64,000 nucleotides of DNA, taken from assembly GCF_013377995.1 (NCBI RefSeq), contig NZ_CP055305.1, forward strand, positions 1,178,001 to 1,242,000. The letters are read 5' to 3'. The DNA comes from Mannheimia pernigra (GTDB taxonomy: Bacteria; Pseudomonadota; Gammaproteobacteria; Enterobacterales; Pasteurellaceae). The position numbers and the translations under genes were made by a program. This document shows, in pieces, positions 34,527 to 44,175 of the stretch (its first letter is position 1; every line of letters starts with the position of its first letter). Below the pieces are notes generated by a model. It worked only from the letters and a program-made list of their open reading frames with translations, did no database searches and was not told where the DNA came from.

Positions 34527-35894
34527 ATGACAATACACAGAGTAAACCCCAAAGGGAGTATGGAGCAGCTTTCTCATTTAGAAATGCGATTATTGGCTAA
34601 AAATACGCAAGGGAATTTATATCAGTTGTATCGTAATTGCTCATTAGCGGTGCTAAGTTCAGGGGCTCATACCGATGATAGCCGTGCTTTATTGAGCCAA
34701 CATCCTGATTTTGAAATGAGATTACTCACCCGTGAAAAAGGTGTGTCGCTTGAGCTGCATAATCCGCCTGAAACTGCTTTTGTAGATGGTAAGATGATTT
34801 TAAATATTCAATACCATTTGTTTGCGGTGTTAAGAGATATTGTTTTTGTAAATGCGTTGAAAAATGCGATTCCACCGCTTGAGAATGCGTCGCTAGAAAC
34901 CTTAACCACTAATACGGTTTTTTCAATTTTGCGTAATGCAAAAGCGATTGAGATGAACACCGACCCCAATTTAGTGGTTTGTTGGGGTGGGCATTCTATC
35001 AATGACATTGAATACCAATATTGCCGAGCAGTAGGACAAGAGTTTGGTTTGCGTGAGCTAAATATCGTAACGGGTTGTGGTGCAGGTGTAATGGAAGCGC
35101 CAATGAAAGGGGTCACTATCGGACACGCGAATCAGCGTTACAAAAATGGACGCTTTATAGGCATTACAGAGCCTTCAATTATTGCGTCTGAGCCGCCGAA
35201 TCCAATTGTCAATGAACTGGTGATTATGCCTGATATTGAAAAACGCTTAGAAGCTTTTGTTCGTTTGGGGCACGCCATCGTGGTATTTCCAGGTGGACCA
35301 GGTACATTGGAAGAGTTACTTTATATTATTGGCATTAAATTAAATCCAGCCAATAATGCACAAAAATTACCGCTGATTTTAACCGCCCCCAAAGCGTCTG
35401 CTGATTATTTTTATGCGATTGATAAATTTATTGGCGATACGTTAGGGGAAGAGGCTCGTCGCTTATATGAAATTATTATTGACGACCCCGCTCTAGTTGC
35501 TCGTAAAGTGAAGCAATCAATGGTAGAGGTAAAAAATCGCCGTTATGAAAGTGGAGATGCTTATAATTTCAACTGGTCATTAAAAATTGAAGAAGATTTT
35601 ATTACGCCATTTATTCCAACCCACGAAAGTATGGCAAATCTGAATTTAAGTTTAGATCAACCCAAAGAGCAGTTGGCAGCCAATTTAAGACGAGCATTTT
35701 CGGGTATTGTTGCGGGGAATATTAAAGCTGAAACATCAGATCTAATTGAACAATATGGTGTATTTAAATTACACGGCGATCGTAAATTAATGGAAGAAAT
35801 TGACCGCTTGCTACAGCGTTTTGTTGTTCAGCATAGAATGAAAATTCCAACTGGGCAACCTTACCAGCCTTGCTATGAGATTGTGAAGGATTGA
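34527..35894 (+). CDS. ppnN: Pyrimidine/purine nucleotide 5'-monophosphate nucleosidase PpnN
   Basis: Cytosolic enzyme that splits nucleoside monophosphates into base and ribose-5-phosphate; the E. coli form is stimulated by (p)ppGpp. The 455 residues match YgdH/PpnN (454). The Rossmann-type LOG motif PGGPGTLEELLY is clear, as are the GCGAGVMEAPMKGV block and the C-terminal DUF3412-type end. A strong AGGAG lies before the ATG. Confidence 0.94.
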   Translation: MTIHRVNPKGSMEQLSHLEMRLLAKNTQGNLYQLYRNCSLAVLSSGAHTDDSRALLSQHPDFEMRLLTREKGVSLELHNPPETAFVDGKMILNIQYHLFAVLRDIVFVNALKNAIPPLENASLETLTTNTVFSILRNAKAIEMNTDPNLVVCWGGHSINDIEYQYCRAVGQEFGLRELNIVTGCGAGVMEAPMKGVTIGHANQRYKNGRFIGITEPSIIASEPPNPIVNELVIMPDIEKRLEAFVRLGHAIVVFPGGPGTLEELLYIIGIKLNPANNAQKLPLILTAPKASADYFYAIDKFIGDTLGEEARRLYEIIIDDPALVARKVKQSMVEVKNRRYESGDAYNFNWSLKIEEDFITPFIPTHESMANLNLSLDQPKEQLAANLRRAFSGIVAGNIKAETSDLIEQYGVFKLHGDRKLMEEIDRLLQRFVVQHRMKIPTGQPYQPCYEIVKD

Positions 35895-35895
35895 T

Positions 35896-35924
35896 TTGAG
35901 GCATCAATCCTTTATCGCTATAAT
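35896..35924 (+). promoter_or_regulatory. Orphan sigma-70 promoter after ppnN
   Basis: TTGAGG, 17 bases, TATAAT is a near-consensus promoter starting two bases after the ppnN stop. The only annotated gene downstream, pepA, is on the opposite strand, so the promoter must serve either a small RNA or antisense transcription into pepA. Confidence 0.6.
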
Positions 35925-35930
35925 TACGCC

Positions 35931-36027
35931 TAAATATTAATCACTATACTGGCTCTTTACGGATCCGTTAGCAGAGCCAGTGCTTAAATGAAAGCATTTG
36001 GGTGGTTTTTGCAACTTGCAAAATTTT
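35931..36027 (+). ncRNA. Candidate small RNA between ppnN and pepA
   Basis: Starting near 35931, the transcript would fold ACTGGCTCT (35948-35956) with AGAGCCAGT (35973-35981). The loop contains the 10-base palindrome ACGGATCCGT. A second small stem TGCTT/AAGCA follows, and then an AT-rich TTTTGC/GCAAAA hairpin with TTTT (36007-36027) that could end it. No open frame of note is present. It was not matched to any known RNA family; the ends are estimates. Confidence 0.4.
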
Positions 36028-36049
36028 ACGGAAATTTAACCGCTTGTCA

Positions 36050-37546
36050 TTAGCTTTCTGCTTTGTTAATTAAGAATTGGGTTAAAAGATTAACAGGACG
36101 ACCAGTAGCCCCTTTTGCCGCACCCGATTTCCACGCTGTGCCAGCAATATCTAAATGTGCCCAAGTGTATTTTTTAGTGAAGTTTGACAAGAACTGACCT
36201 GCGGTAATTGCTCCACCTAAGCGTCCGCCGATATTGGCAAGATCGGCAAAGTTAGATTTAAGTTGCTCTTGATATTCTTCGCCTAGCGGTAAACGCCACG
36301 CTTTGTCGTCCGCTTGTTCTGATGCGGTTAATAATTCGTTGGCTAAACTGTTAGATGGTGACATTAATCCGCTATTGTGATTACCTAATGCAATCATACA
36401 AGCCCCTGTGAGGGTGGCAATATCAATGACCAGTTCTGGGTTAAAACGTTCGACATAAGTGAGCGTATCACATAATACCAAACGCCCTTCAGCATCGGTA
36501 TTTAGCACCTCAACAGTTAAGCCAGACATTGTGGTAAGAATATCCCCAGGTCGGTAAGATTTGCCATCAACTGCATTTTCACAGCCGGCTAAAACACCGA
36601 TAATATTAAGCGGTAACTTCATTTCAGCAACGGCTTTCATTGTGCCGTAAACGCTGGCTGCACCGCACATATCGTATTTCATTTCATCCATTGCTTCTGC
36701 AGGTTTAATGGATAAGCCACCAGAGTCAAAGGTTAAGCCTTTACCTACTAGCACAATCGGTTTAGCATCGGGGTTTGGATTGCCTTTATATTCAATCACA
36801 GAGAGAAAAGCCTGATTTTCAGAACCACGAGAGACAGCTAAATAAGCATTCATTCCAAGTTCTGCCATTTGTTTTTCATCAATAATAGTGGTAGAAATGG
36901 GCTCATAATGTTCAGCTAATTTTTGTGCGAGTTGTGATAAATACTTAGGATTACACACATTCGGTGGACAATTTGCTACATTTTTGGCACAACTTACCCC
37001 GAATGCGATGGCTTTTCCGTGTTCTAACGCACGTTCAGCCTCCGTTAAATCTTTACGATTTGCGACATTAAACACCACACGGCGTAGCTCACGACGCACT
37101 TCAGGTTTAATGCTTTTGAAATCAGTATAAGCATATTGATGCTCTTGAATAGCTTCAATAGCAAAACGAACATTCCAATACGCCGACCTACCTTTAACAT
37201 GCAATTCAGTTAAAAAGCAGATCATTTCCATTGAGCCTGTATTGTTAATGGTCTGTACTGTTTTTTGGATAATCTGTTTGTACTGGCGTTCAGTGAGTTC
37301 GCGTTCTTTCCCACAGCCTACAAGTAATACGCGATCGGCTGCCACATTTGGTACGTTATGTAATAACAAGGTTTGCCCTGCTTTGCCTTCTAAATCGCCT
37401 CGCCTAATTAACGAGCTAATATAGCCGTTACTTAATTTGTCTAATTGATTCCCCGCGGAACAAAGCCTACGAGGTTCATAAACCCCTACAACTAAACAAG
37501 CCGTTCTTTGCTTTTCAACGCTACCGTTTTTAACGCTAAATTCCAT
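36050..37546 (-). CDS. pepA: Cytosol aminopeptidase (leucyl aminopeptidase)
   Basis: M17 metallo-aminopeptidase, 498 residues (E. coli 503). The signature NTDAEGRLVL is present with the metal ligands around it (VGKGLTFDSGG, DMCGAASV). In E. coli PepA also binds DNA in Xer recombination and carAB control; whether that applies here is not visible. AGGGAG precedes the ATG. It is divergent from lptF. The 321-base gap between them holds a TATACT element at 37723 and a small dyad at 37665-37680, nothing more definite. Confidence 0.96.
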   Translation of the reverse strand: MEFSVKNGSVEKQRTACLVVGVYEPRRLCSAGNQLDKLSNGYISSLIRRGDLEGKAGQTLLLHNVPNVAADRVLLVGCGKERELTERQYKQIIQKTVQTINNTGSMEMICFLTELHVKGRSAYWNVRFAIEAIQEHQYAYTDFKSIKPEVRRELRRVVFNVANRKDLTEAERALEHGKAIAFGVSCAKNVANCPPNVCNPKYLSQLAQKLAEHYEPISTTIIDEKQMAELGMNAYLAVSRGSENQAFLSVIEYKGNPNPDAKPIVLVGKGLTFDSGGLSIKPAEAMDEMKYDMCGAASVYGTMKAVAEMKLPLNIIGVLAGCENAVDGKSYRPGDILTTMSGLTVEVLNTDAEGRLVLCDTLTYVERFNPELVIDIATLTGACMIALGNHNSGLMSPSNSLANELLTASEQADDKAWRLPLGEEYQEQLKSNFADLANIGGRLGGAITAGQFLSNFTKKYTWAHLDIAGTAWKSGAAKGATGRPVNLLTQFLINKAES

Positions 37547-37867
37547 TATTGCTCCCTAATTATATCGTTTGTGTTGAGTCGAGTATTTCAATCATAAATG
37601 AAAATAGAAATAAGTGCTTAGTATAATAAAATTTTCAAGAATTTACGTCTTATATTGAAATATCAACCAACTTCTTGGTTATATGGATAATTTTACTGGT
37701 TTTTCTTTTAGCTTCTTTACTTTATACTAGCAGAGATTTTTTATCTAAAAAGTATGATTACTCTCTTTTGAGAGTAAATTTGCATTTGTAAAAAAAGCAT
37801 AAAAACACACCGCTTGTATTTATGATAAGCGAGCGATGAAGATTTTAAAATAATAGAGAAAAACATT

Positions 37868-38965
37868 GTGATTTTAAGCCGATATTTAACCAAAGAGATA
37901 TTTAAAAGCCAAGTAGCAATATTGTTTATCCTCTTGTTGATTTTTTTCTGTCAGCAATTGGTGCGTGTGCTAAGCTCTGCAGTCAGTGGTAAAGTGCCTG
38001 CAGATTTAATTGTTAGCCTATTAGGTTTAGGTATGCCGACAATGGCACAGTTAATGTTACCGTTGTCACTTTTTATTGCACTACTATTAACGCTTGGACG
38101 TTTTTATGCAGAAAGTGAAATTACGGTAATGCGAGCTTGTGGTGTTGGGTCTGGGTTATTAGTGAAAGTGGCGATGTTACTCTCTGTTTTTACAACGGTA
38201 TTGGCGGCATATAACGTATTTTGGCTCACTCCTTGGGCAATTAATAAACAAAGTGAATTATTGGCAGAAGCGAAAGCAAACCCTCGTTTTGCGGCACTTT
38301 CGGCTGGGCAATTTATATCTGCGGGAGGCTATGTCCTTTTTATTGATAAGATTGAAAATAATAGTTTAAAAGATATTTATGTTTTTCAGCCCGAACAAAA
38401 AAAGAGCAACAAACCTTCCGTAGCAGTGGCAGAATCAGGGACTTTGCAGGGGTTGCCAAACGGCGATCAGGTGTTATCACTGACGGAAAGTAAACGTTTT
38501 GAGGGCACACCACAAAGCCCTGATTTTCGCATTTCTCATTTTGAAACTTATTCAGCTTATTTAGGTTATCAAGATGTGGAGTCAGACGAGAAATTAGTGC
38601 AACGTGCCGATATAAAAAAATTAATTGAAACAAATACGCCAGAGGCAAAAGCGGAATTCCATTGGCGTTTAGCGTTAATTTTTGCCGTGCCGTTAATGGC
38701 ATTACTGGCCGTTCCGATGAGCAGCGTCAATCCACGCCAAGGACGCTTTGCAAAACTGTTGCCAGCATTGTTGCTTTACTTGATTTATTTCTTGTTGCAA
38801 AGCTTGCTGAAATCATCTGGCTCTTCAGGCAAACTCAATGCTGAAATATTAATGCCACTGGTTTCTATCGCCTTTTTAATTTTAGGTATTATGCTAAATA
38901 TGTGGAACGGTAAATTTATGTCGAAATTACGCTATCACGGTTTGCCGCTGAAAATTAACCAATAA
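37868..38965 (+). CDS. lptF: Lipopolysaccharide export permease LptF
   Basis: Inner-membrane subunit of the LptB2FGC machine that extracts LPS. The protein has 365 residues (E. coli 366), with membrane segments at both ends and a periplasmic beta-jellyroll between. Family blocks are clear: LLIFFCQQLVR, LGRFYAESEITVM and PMSSVNPRQGR. It starts with GTG at 37868, where the protein aligns with E. coli LptF (MIIIRYL). It is followed after 10 bases by lptG. Confidence 0.95.
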   Translation: MILSRYLTKEIFKSQVAILFILLLIFFCQQLVRVLSSAVSGKVPADLIVSLLGLGMPTMAQLMLPLSLFIALLLTLGRFYAESEITVMRACGVGSGLLVKVAMLLSVFTTVLAAYNVFWLTPWAINKQSELLAEAKANPRFAALSAGQFISAGGYVLFIDKIENNSLKDIYVFQPEQKKSNKPSVAVAESGTLQGLPNGDQVLSLTESKRFEGTPQSPDFRISHFETYSAYLGYQDVESDEKLVQRADIKKLIETNTPEAKAEFHWRLALIFAVPLMALLAVPMSSVNPRQGRFAKLLPALLLYLIYFLLQSLLKSSGSSGKLNAEILMPLVSIAFLILGIMLNMWNGKFMSKLRYHGLPLKINQ

Positions 38966-38975
38966 GGCGGTGTAT

Positions 38976-40073
38976 ATGCAATTTTTCACAATGAATATTT
39001 TAGAACGATATATCGGAAAAACCATTTTATGGGCGATTTTTTTAACCTTATTTATGTTGATAGGGTTAGGGGCGATCATTAAGTTTGTAGAAGAGTTTCG
39101 TTATGTCGGTCGTGGCTCTTACGATGGCTTAAAAGCAGCGTATTACACGATTTTAACGATTCCAAAAGATGTTGAAACATTTTTCCCGATTGCGGCGTTA
39201 TTAGGCTCACTTTTAGGTTTGGGTAATCTTGCCAATCGTAGTGAGCTAGTGGTAATGCAGGCGTCGGGCTTTTCTCGCTTTAAGATTGGCTTAGCTGTGA
39301 TGAAAACAGCCTTACCACTTGTTATTTTTACGATGATTATTGGTGAATGGGGTGTGCCACAAACTGAGCAATTTGCTCGTAATATGCGTTCTATTGCCCA
39401 AAGTGGTGGATCAATGCTTGCGACGAAAGATGGTTTTTGGGCAAAAGATGGAAACTCATTTATCTATATCAACCGAATAAATAATGAAAAAAGTCTGAGT
39501 AATGTGTTAATTTATGAATTTGGTGAAGGCGAAAATAAACGTGAATTACAATCGATGTTAAAAGCCGAAGAAGCCAAATATAACGATGAAAAAGGCTGGG
39601 TGCTTTCTAACATTGAAAAATCGGAAATAGGCGAAAACCAGATCCAACAAGGCAAACAGCCCGAGCAGGTTTGGCAAACCAGCCTCACGCCGAGTAAATT
39701 AGGTATCGTTTCGCTAAAACCAGAATCGCTTTCTATTTCAGGATTGGCAGATTATGTCGGCTTCCTAAAAGATACGGGGCAAGATTCAAAACGCTTTGAA
39801 ATTACCTTTTGGCGTAAAGTATTCCAACCGATCTCAATGGCTGTGATGATGTTACTTGCGATTTCGTTTATCTTCGGGCCACTACGCAGCAGCACGATGG
39901 GGGCTAAAATCGTGATTGGTATTGTTGCGGGCTTTATGTTTTATGTGGCGAACATTGTATTTGGAAATTTAAGCCTAATTGCTACTTGGCTACCTGTGCC
40001 AGTTGGGGCATTAATTCCAAGTTTACTCTGTTTAGTTGTGGTTTGGTGGCTGTTAAGTAAAAAACGTGATTAA
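38976..40073 (+). CDS. lptG: Lipopolysaccharide export permease LptG
   Basis: Partner of LptF in LPS extraction, 365 residues from the ATG at 38976. Conserved RYIGKTI, RSELVVMQASGF and FIFGPLR segments are present. An in-frame GTG at 38970 and a second ATG at 38991 are alternatives; 38976 has AAGGCGG at a good distance. The gene ends at a long hairpin of paired uptake signals. Confidence 0.95.
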   Translation: MQFFTMNILERYIGKTILWAIFLTLFMLIGLGAIIKFVEEFRYVGRGSYDGLKAAYYTILTIPKDVETFFPIAALLGSLLGLGNLANRSELVVMQASGFSRFKIGLAVMKTALPLVIFTMIIGEWGVPQTEQFARNMRSIAQSGGSMLATKDGFWAKDGNSFIYINRINNEKSLSNVLIYEFGEGENKRELQSMLKAEEAKYNDEKGWVLSNIEKSEIGENQIQQGKQPEQVWQTSLTPSKLGIVSLKPESLSISGLADYVGFLKDTGQDSKRFEITFWRKVFQPISMAVMMLLAISFIFGPLRSSTMGAKIVIGIVAGFMFYVANIVFGNLSLIATWLPVPVGALIPSLLCLVVVWWLLSKKRD

Positions 40074-40075
40074 TG

Positions 40076-40127
40076 TTTACAAGCGGTCGTTTTTACAAAA
40101 AAAGTGGTAAAAACGACCGCTTGTAAA
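40076..40127 (+). terminator. Terminator of lptFG with 21-bp perfect stem
   Basis: Two 21-base arms (40076-40096 and 40107-40127) are exact inverse copies, separated by a 10-base loop. Each arm contains the uptake signal extended to ACAAGCGGTCGTTTTTAC. The stem includes the T run, giving a strong symmetrical terminator. Confidence 0.85.
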
Positions 40128-40161
40128 TCCTGTTGAAAAATTCTAATTCTACCCTAATGCT

Positions 40162-43100
40162 ATGTCTGATTGTCGTTTCGTTCATTTAAAAGTACACAGT
40201 GATTTCTCTATGATTAATGGTTTAGCGAAGGTTAAATCATTAGTTAAAACCGCTGTCGCCAACAATATGGTGGCAATGGGCTTAACCGATTTTACAAATT
40301 TTTGCGGCTTAGTAAAATTTTATGGCGAAGCATTAGGCTCGGGCATTAAACCAATTATTGGGGCTGATATTTATGTTAAATCAGAGTCAGGTGGTGATGG
40401 CTATGTTGAGCTTACCTTATTAGCCAAAAATAACAAAGGCTATCACAATATCACTCAAATCATTTCTAAAGCTTATCAGCAAGGCTATTTTGAATATCCG
40501 ATGGTCAAATATGAATGGCTTGCTGAATTCAATGAAGGTATCATTATTCTCTCGGGCGGGAGAATGGGCGATGTGGGCAAAGCCTTACTTAAAGAAAACG
40601 TGCAAGAAGCTACGGAAAAACTTGCCTTTTATCAACAATATTACCCCAATCATTTTTACTTGTCTGTTTGCCGTACGGGGCGAGCGGACGAAGAACGCTA
40701 CATCACACAAGCGGTTAAATTTGCACGAAAAAATGCAATTCCATTAGTTGCGGTCAATGATGTTGTTTTCCTCAAAGAAGATGACTTTGATGCTCATGAA
40801 ATTCGTGTTGCAATTCATGATAGTTACACTTTAGACGATCCAAAACGTCCGAAAAAATATTCACCTAAGCAATATTTCCGTTCAGAAGAGGAAATGTGCA
40901 AGCTCTTTGCTGATTTACCTAGTGCGTTAGCAAATACGGTAGAAATTGCTAAGCGTTGTTCAGTGACTGTGCGTTTAGGGGAATATTTCCTGCCAAGTTT
41001 TCCAACGGGTGAGCTTTCTACCGAAGATTTTTTAGTGAAAAAATCAAAAGAGGGGTTGGAGGAGCGTTTAGCATTTTTATTCCCTGATTCCTCAGAGCGA
41101 GCTAACAAGCGGTCAGTTTATGACGAAAGATTGCAAGTTGAATTAGATGTTATCAATCAAATGGGATTTCCTGGTTATTTCTTGATCGTAATGGAGTTTA
41201 TTCAATGGTCGAAAGATAATGGCATTCCTGTTGGTCCTGGGCGTGGTTCGGGAGCAGGGTCGTTAGTTGCTTATGCGTTAAAAATTACGGATCTCGATCC
41301 ATTAGCATTTGACTTGCTTTTCGAGCGTTTTTTAAACCCTGAACGTGTTTCAATGCCTGATTTTGACGTGGATTTCTGTATGGATGGGCGAGACAGAGTT
41401 ATTGAACACGTGGCGGAAACCTATGGGCGGCAAGCAGTATCACAAATTATTACCTTCGGTACAATGGCAGCGAAAGCGGTAATTCGAGATGTAGGACGTG
41501 TGCTTGGGCATCCTTATAGTTTCGTGGATCGGATTTCTAAACTGATCCCTCCTGATCCAGGTATGACCTTAGAAAAGGCGTTTGCTGCGGAACCAAAATT
41601 GCCAGAGCTATATGAAACCGATGAGGAAGTGAAAGACCTTATCGATATGGCGCGTAAGCTCGAAGGTTTAACGCGTAATGCAGGTAAACACGCAGGTGGA
41701 GTGGTCATTGCCCCAACGTCTATTACTGATTTTTCACCACTTTATTGCGATAGCGAAGGATTACACCCTGTTACCCATTTTGATAAAAATGACGTGGAAT
41801 ATGCTGGGCTGGTGAAGTTTGATTTTTTAGGGCTACGTACGCTGACTATCATCAAATGGGCGTTGGAAATGATAAATGAGCGGTTATCTCGTGAGGGTAA
41901 AGAGCCGATTCGAATTGAAATGATTCCGCTTGATGATAAGAAATCCTTTGATTTATTGCTCGCCGCGAAAACAACGGCGGTATTCCAGCTTGAATCAAGG
42001 GGTATGAAAGACTTGATCTCACGCTTAAAACCCGACTGTTTTGAAGATATTATCGCGCTAGTCGCATTGTTCCGACCAGGTCCGCTTGAATCAGGTATGG
42101 TGCAGAACTTTATCGACCGTAAACATGGTAAAGAAGAGGTTTCTTACCCAGATCCACAATATCAGCACGAATGCTTAAAACCAATTTTAGAGCCGACATA
42201 CGGTGTTATTGTTTACCAAGAGCAAGTAATGCAGATTGCCCAAGAGTTGGCTGGTTATACACTGGGTGGCGCGGACTTACTTCGCCGTGCAATGGGAAAG
42301 AAAAAGCCCGAAGAGATGGCGGCTCAACGTGAAGTGTTTGAAAAAGGGGCAGAATCAAAAGGGATTGATGGAAAACTTGCAGGGCAAATTTTTGACTTAG
42401 TAGAAAAGTTTGCAGGCTATGGTTTTAATAAATCGCACTCAGCAGCGTATGCCTTGGTTTCTTACCAAACGCTTTGGTTAAAAGCCCATTATCCAGCCGA
42501 ATTTATGGCCGCTGTGATGACTTCAGAATTGGATAATACCGATAAAATCGTTGGCTTTTACGATGAATGTATAAATATGGGGCTAACCGTTGTACCACCT
42601 GATGTAAATAGCGGAAAGCACCGCTTTAGCGTAAATGAAAAAGGTGAAATTGTGTATGGGCTTGGTGCAATTAAAGGCGTTGGAGAAGGTCCGATTGAGG
42701 CGATTTTAGCTGCTCGTAACAAAGACGGCAAATTCAAAGATTTGTTTGATTTAACTGCTCGTGTCGATCTGAAAAAAATTAACCGTCGAACTTTTGAAAG
42801 CCTGATTATGTCAGGTGCTTTTGATAAACTTGGTCCACATCGTGCGGCGTTAATGAAAAATTTAGAAGATGCGCTTAAAGCGTCCGATCAGCACGCGAAA
42901 ATGGAAGAGTTAGGGCAGAGCGATATGTTTGGTGTGCTGACTGAAACACCCGAAGAAGTACAAAATGCCTATGCAAATACGCCAAAATGGTCTGAACAGA
43001 CTATTTTAGATGGCGAACGTGCAACATTAGGGCTCTATTTAAGTGGGCATCCAATTAGCAGATTTTTGAAAGAGTTATCGCACTATGCCCCTAGTCGGTT

Positions 43101-43638
43101 AAACGAGTTACAACCGACTTTCAGAGGGCAAATGGTCACGGTTTCTGGTATGGTAATGGCATCACGGGTAGCAGTAACAAAGCGTGGTAGCCGTATTGGT
43201 ATCGCAACGATTGAAGACCGTTCGGGTAAGCTCGATATTACGCTTTTCTCTGAAGCATTGGAAAATTTTGGGCATTTAATGCAACAAGATCAAATTATTG
43301 TCGCCACAGGTTCTGTGCAGTTTGATGATTTTAGTGGTGGTCTAAAAATGTCGGCAAGGGAAGTGCTTTCTCTTGATGACGCTCGCAGCAGATTTGCAAA
43401 AAGTTTGGCACTTGCTATTAGTAAAGAGCAGCTTTCTGCCAATTTTCTCAAAAAAATGACCGCTATCATAGCGCCTCACAAGGAAGGCACGTTACCACTG
43501 CATTTCTATTACCAAAGTCCAGAGGGGCGTGCGTTGCTGAAAGGGGGCGTAGAGTGGCGAATAACGCCTAATGAGCAGATGTTTTCGGAACTAAAAGATT
43601 TACTGGGTGAAAATGCGGTGGAATTAGAATTTGAATAA
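40162..43638 (+). CDS. dnaE: DNA polymerase III alpha subunit
   Basis: Replicative polymerase, 1158 residues (E. coli 1160). The N-terminal PHP domain starts FVHLKVHSDFSMINGLA. The palm catalytic Asp pair lies in MPDFDVDFCMD near residues 400-405, and the C-terminal OB domain follows HPISRFL. No clear Shine-Dalgarno lies before the ATG at 40162, but the MSDCRFVHLK start aligns with E. coli DnaE. An uptake signal occurs in the coding sequence near 41107. Confidence 0.97.
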   Translation: MSDCRFVHLKVHSDFSMINGLAKVKSLVKTAVANNMVAMGLTDFTNFCGLVKFYGEALGSGIKPIIGADIYVKSESGGDGYVELTLLAKNNKGYHNITQIISKAYQQGYFEYPMVKYEWLAEFNEGIIILSGGRMGDVGKALLKENVQEATEKLAFYQQYYPNHFYLSVCRTGRADEERYITQAVKFARKNAIPLVAVNDVVFLKEDDFDAHEIRVAIHDSYTLDDPKRPKKYSPKQYFRSEEEMCKLFADLPSALANTVEIAKRCSVTVRLGEYFLPSFPTGELSTEDFLVKKSKEGLEERLAFLFPDSSERANKRSVYDERLQVELDVINQMGFPGYFLIVMEFIQWSKDNGIPVGPGRGSGAGSLVAYALKITDLDPLAFDLLFERFLNPERVSMPDFDVDFCMDGRDRVIEHVAETYGRQAVSQIITFGTMAAKAVIRDVGRVLGHPYSFVDRISKLIPPDPGMTLEKAFAAEPKLPELYETDEEVKDLIDMARKLEGLTRNAGKHAGGVVIAPTSITDFSPLYCDSEGLHPVTHFDKNDVEYAGLVKFDFLGLRTLTIIKWALEMINERLSREGKEPIRIEMIPLDDKKSFDLLLAAKTTAVFQLESRGMKDLISRLKPDCFEDIIALVALFRPGPLESGMVQNFIDRKHGKEEVSYPDPQYQHECLKPILEPTYGVIVYQEQVMQIAQELAGYTLGGADLLRRAMGKKKPEEMAAQREVFEKGAESKGIDGKLAGQIFDLVEKFAGYGFNKSHSAAYALVSYQTLWLKAHYPAEFMAAVMTSELDNTDKIVGFYDECINMGLTVVPPDVNSGKHRFSVNEKGEIVYGLGAIKGVGEGPIEAILAARNKDGKFKDLFDLTARVDLKKINRRTFESLIMSGAFDKLGPHRAALMKNLEDALKASDQHAKMEELGQSDMFGVLTETPEEVQNAYANTPKWSEQTILDGERATLGLYLSGHPISRFLKELSHYAPSRLNELQPTFRGQMVTVSGMVMASRVAVTKRGSRIGIATIEDRSGKLDITLFSEALENFGHLMQQDQIIVATGSVQFDDFSGGLKMSAREVLSLDDARSRFAKSLALAISKEQLSANFLKKMTAIIAPHKEGTLPLHFYYQSPEGRALLKGGVEWRITPNEQMFSELKDLLGENAVELEFE

Positions 43639-43641
43639 ATG

Positions 43642-43667
43642 AAAGGGTAAGTTTTAACTTACCCTTT
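43642..43667. terminator. Bidirectional terminator between dnaE and the cytochrome gene
   Basis: AAAGGGTAAGTT and AACTTACCCTTT are a perfect 12-base inverted repeat, with AT-rich flanks on both sides. It lies between convergent genes. Confidence 0.75.
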
Positions 43668-43675
43668 ATTTTCAA

Positions 43676-44047
43676 TTATTTATATTTTTTGTGATATTCA
43701 CGTTTGAGTATTTCAAGCTCTGAAATCATCATTTTAGCCTCTTGTAAATCGCCTGATTGGGCTTTTTCGTCCGCTTTTTTTACCACCTCAATCAATTTCT
43801 GCATTCCAGCTTGGTAATCTTCAGTTGCTTTTTTATCGCCCTCTACACTGTCAGGCAACATCGATTTGGTTTTCTCGGTAATCTCGATAAAATCTTTTGC
43901 GATTGCCTGAAAATCGTCTGCGCTCTTTGCTCTCATCAATTTGCTGGTATTCATATTGAGCTGCATCATTTCCATTTTGATGCTTTGAGCGTTGCCTAAG
44001 GTTGAAAATGCGAACACAGTTGTTGCTAAAAAGAGTTTAAGTTTCAT
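43676..44047 (-). CDS. cybC: Cytochrome b562 family protein
   Basis: 123-residue periplasmic four-helix-bundle haem protein with a signal peptide ending near residue 20 (GNA, then QSIKMEMM). In E. coli cytochrome b562 the haem ligands are Met7 and His102. Here a Met in the MEMMQLN segment aligns with Met7, and the C-terminal REYHKKYK matches NAYHQKYR, which carries His102. The physiological role of this family is not established. GGGGA lies before the ATG. Confidence 0.8.
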   Translation of the reverse strand: MKLKLFLATTVFAFSTLGNAQSIKMEMMQLNMNTSKLMRAKSADDFQAIAKDFIEITEKTKSMLPDSVEGDKKATEDYQAGMQKLIEVVKKADEKAQSGDLQEAKMMISELEILKREYHKKYK

Positions 44048-44175
44048 TGTTTCCCCACATAAAAAGAGAGATTGTAATGGATTAACTTGCCAATATGCAA
44101 GATTTCTTAGAAAATAGACCGCTTACACTTTCCTCTGGGAAAGTCCTGACTTGTTATCAGAAAAAAGAGAATGAT

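Noticed and set aside
37547..37867. Small gene or RNA between pepA and lptF
   Set aside because: Only a TATACT element and a short dyad (37665-37680) were seen; this is best read as a divergent promoter region.
44095..44175. N-terminal extension of trhP
   Set aside because: The 27 extra residues are unlike the family and cover an uptake signal; ATG 44176 has an RBS and aligns with E. coli.
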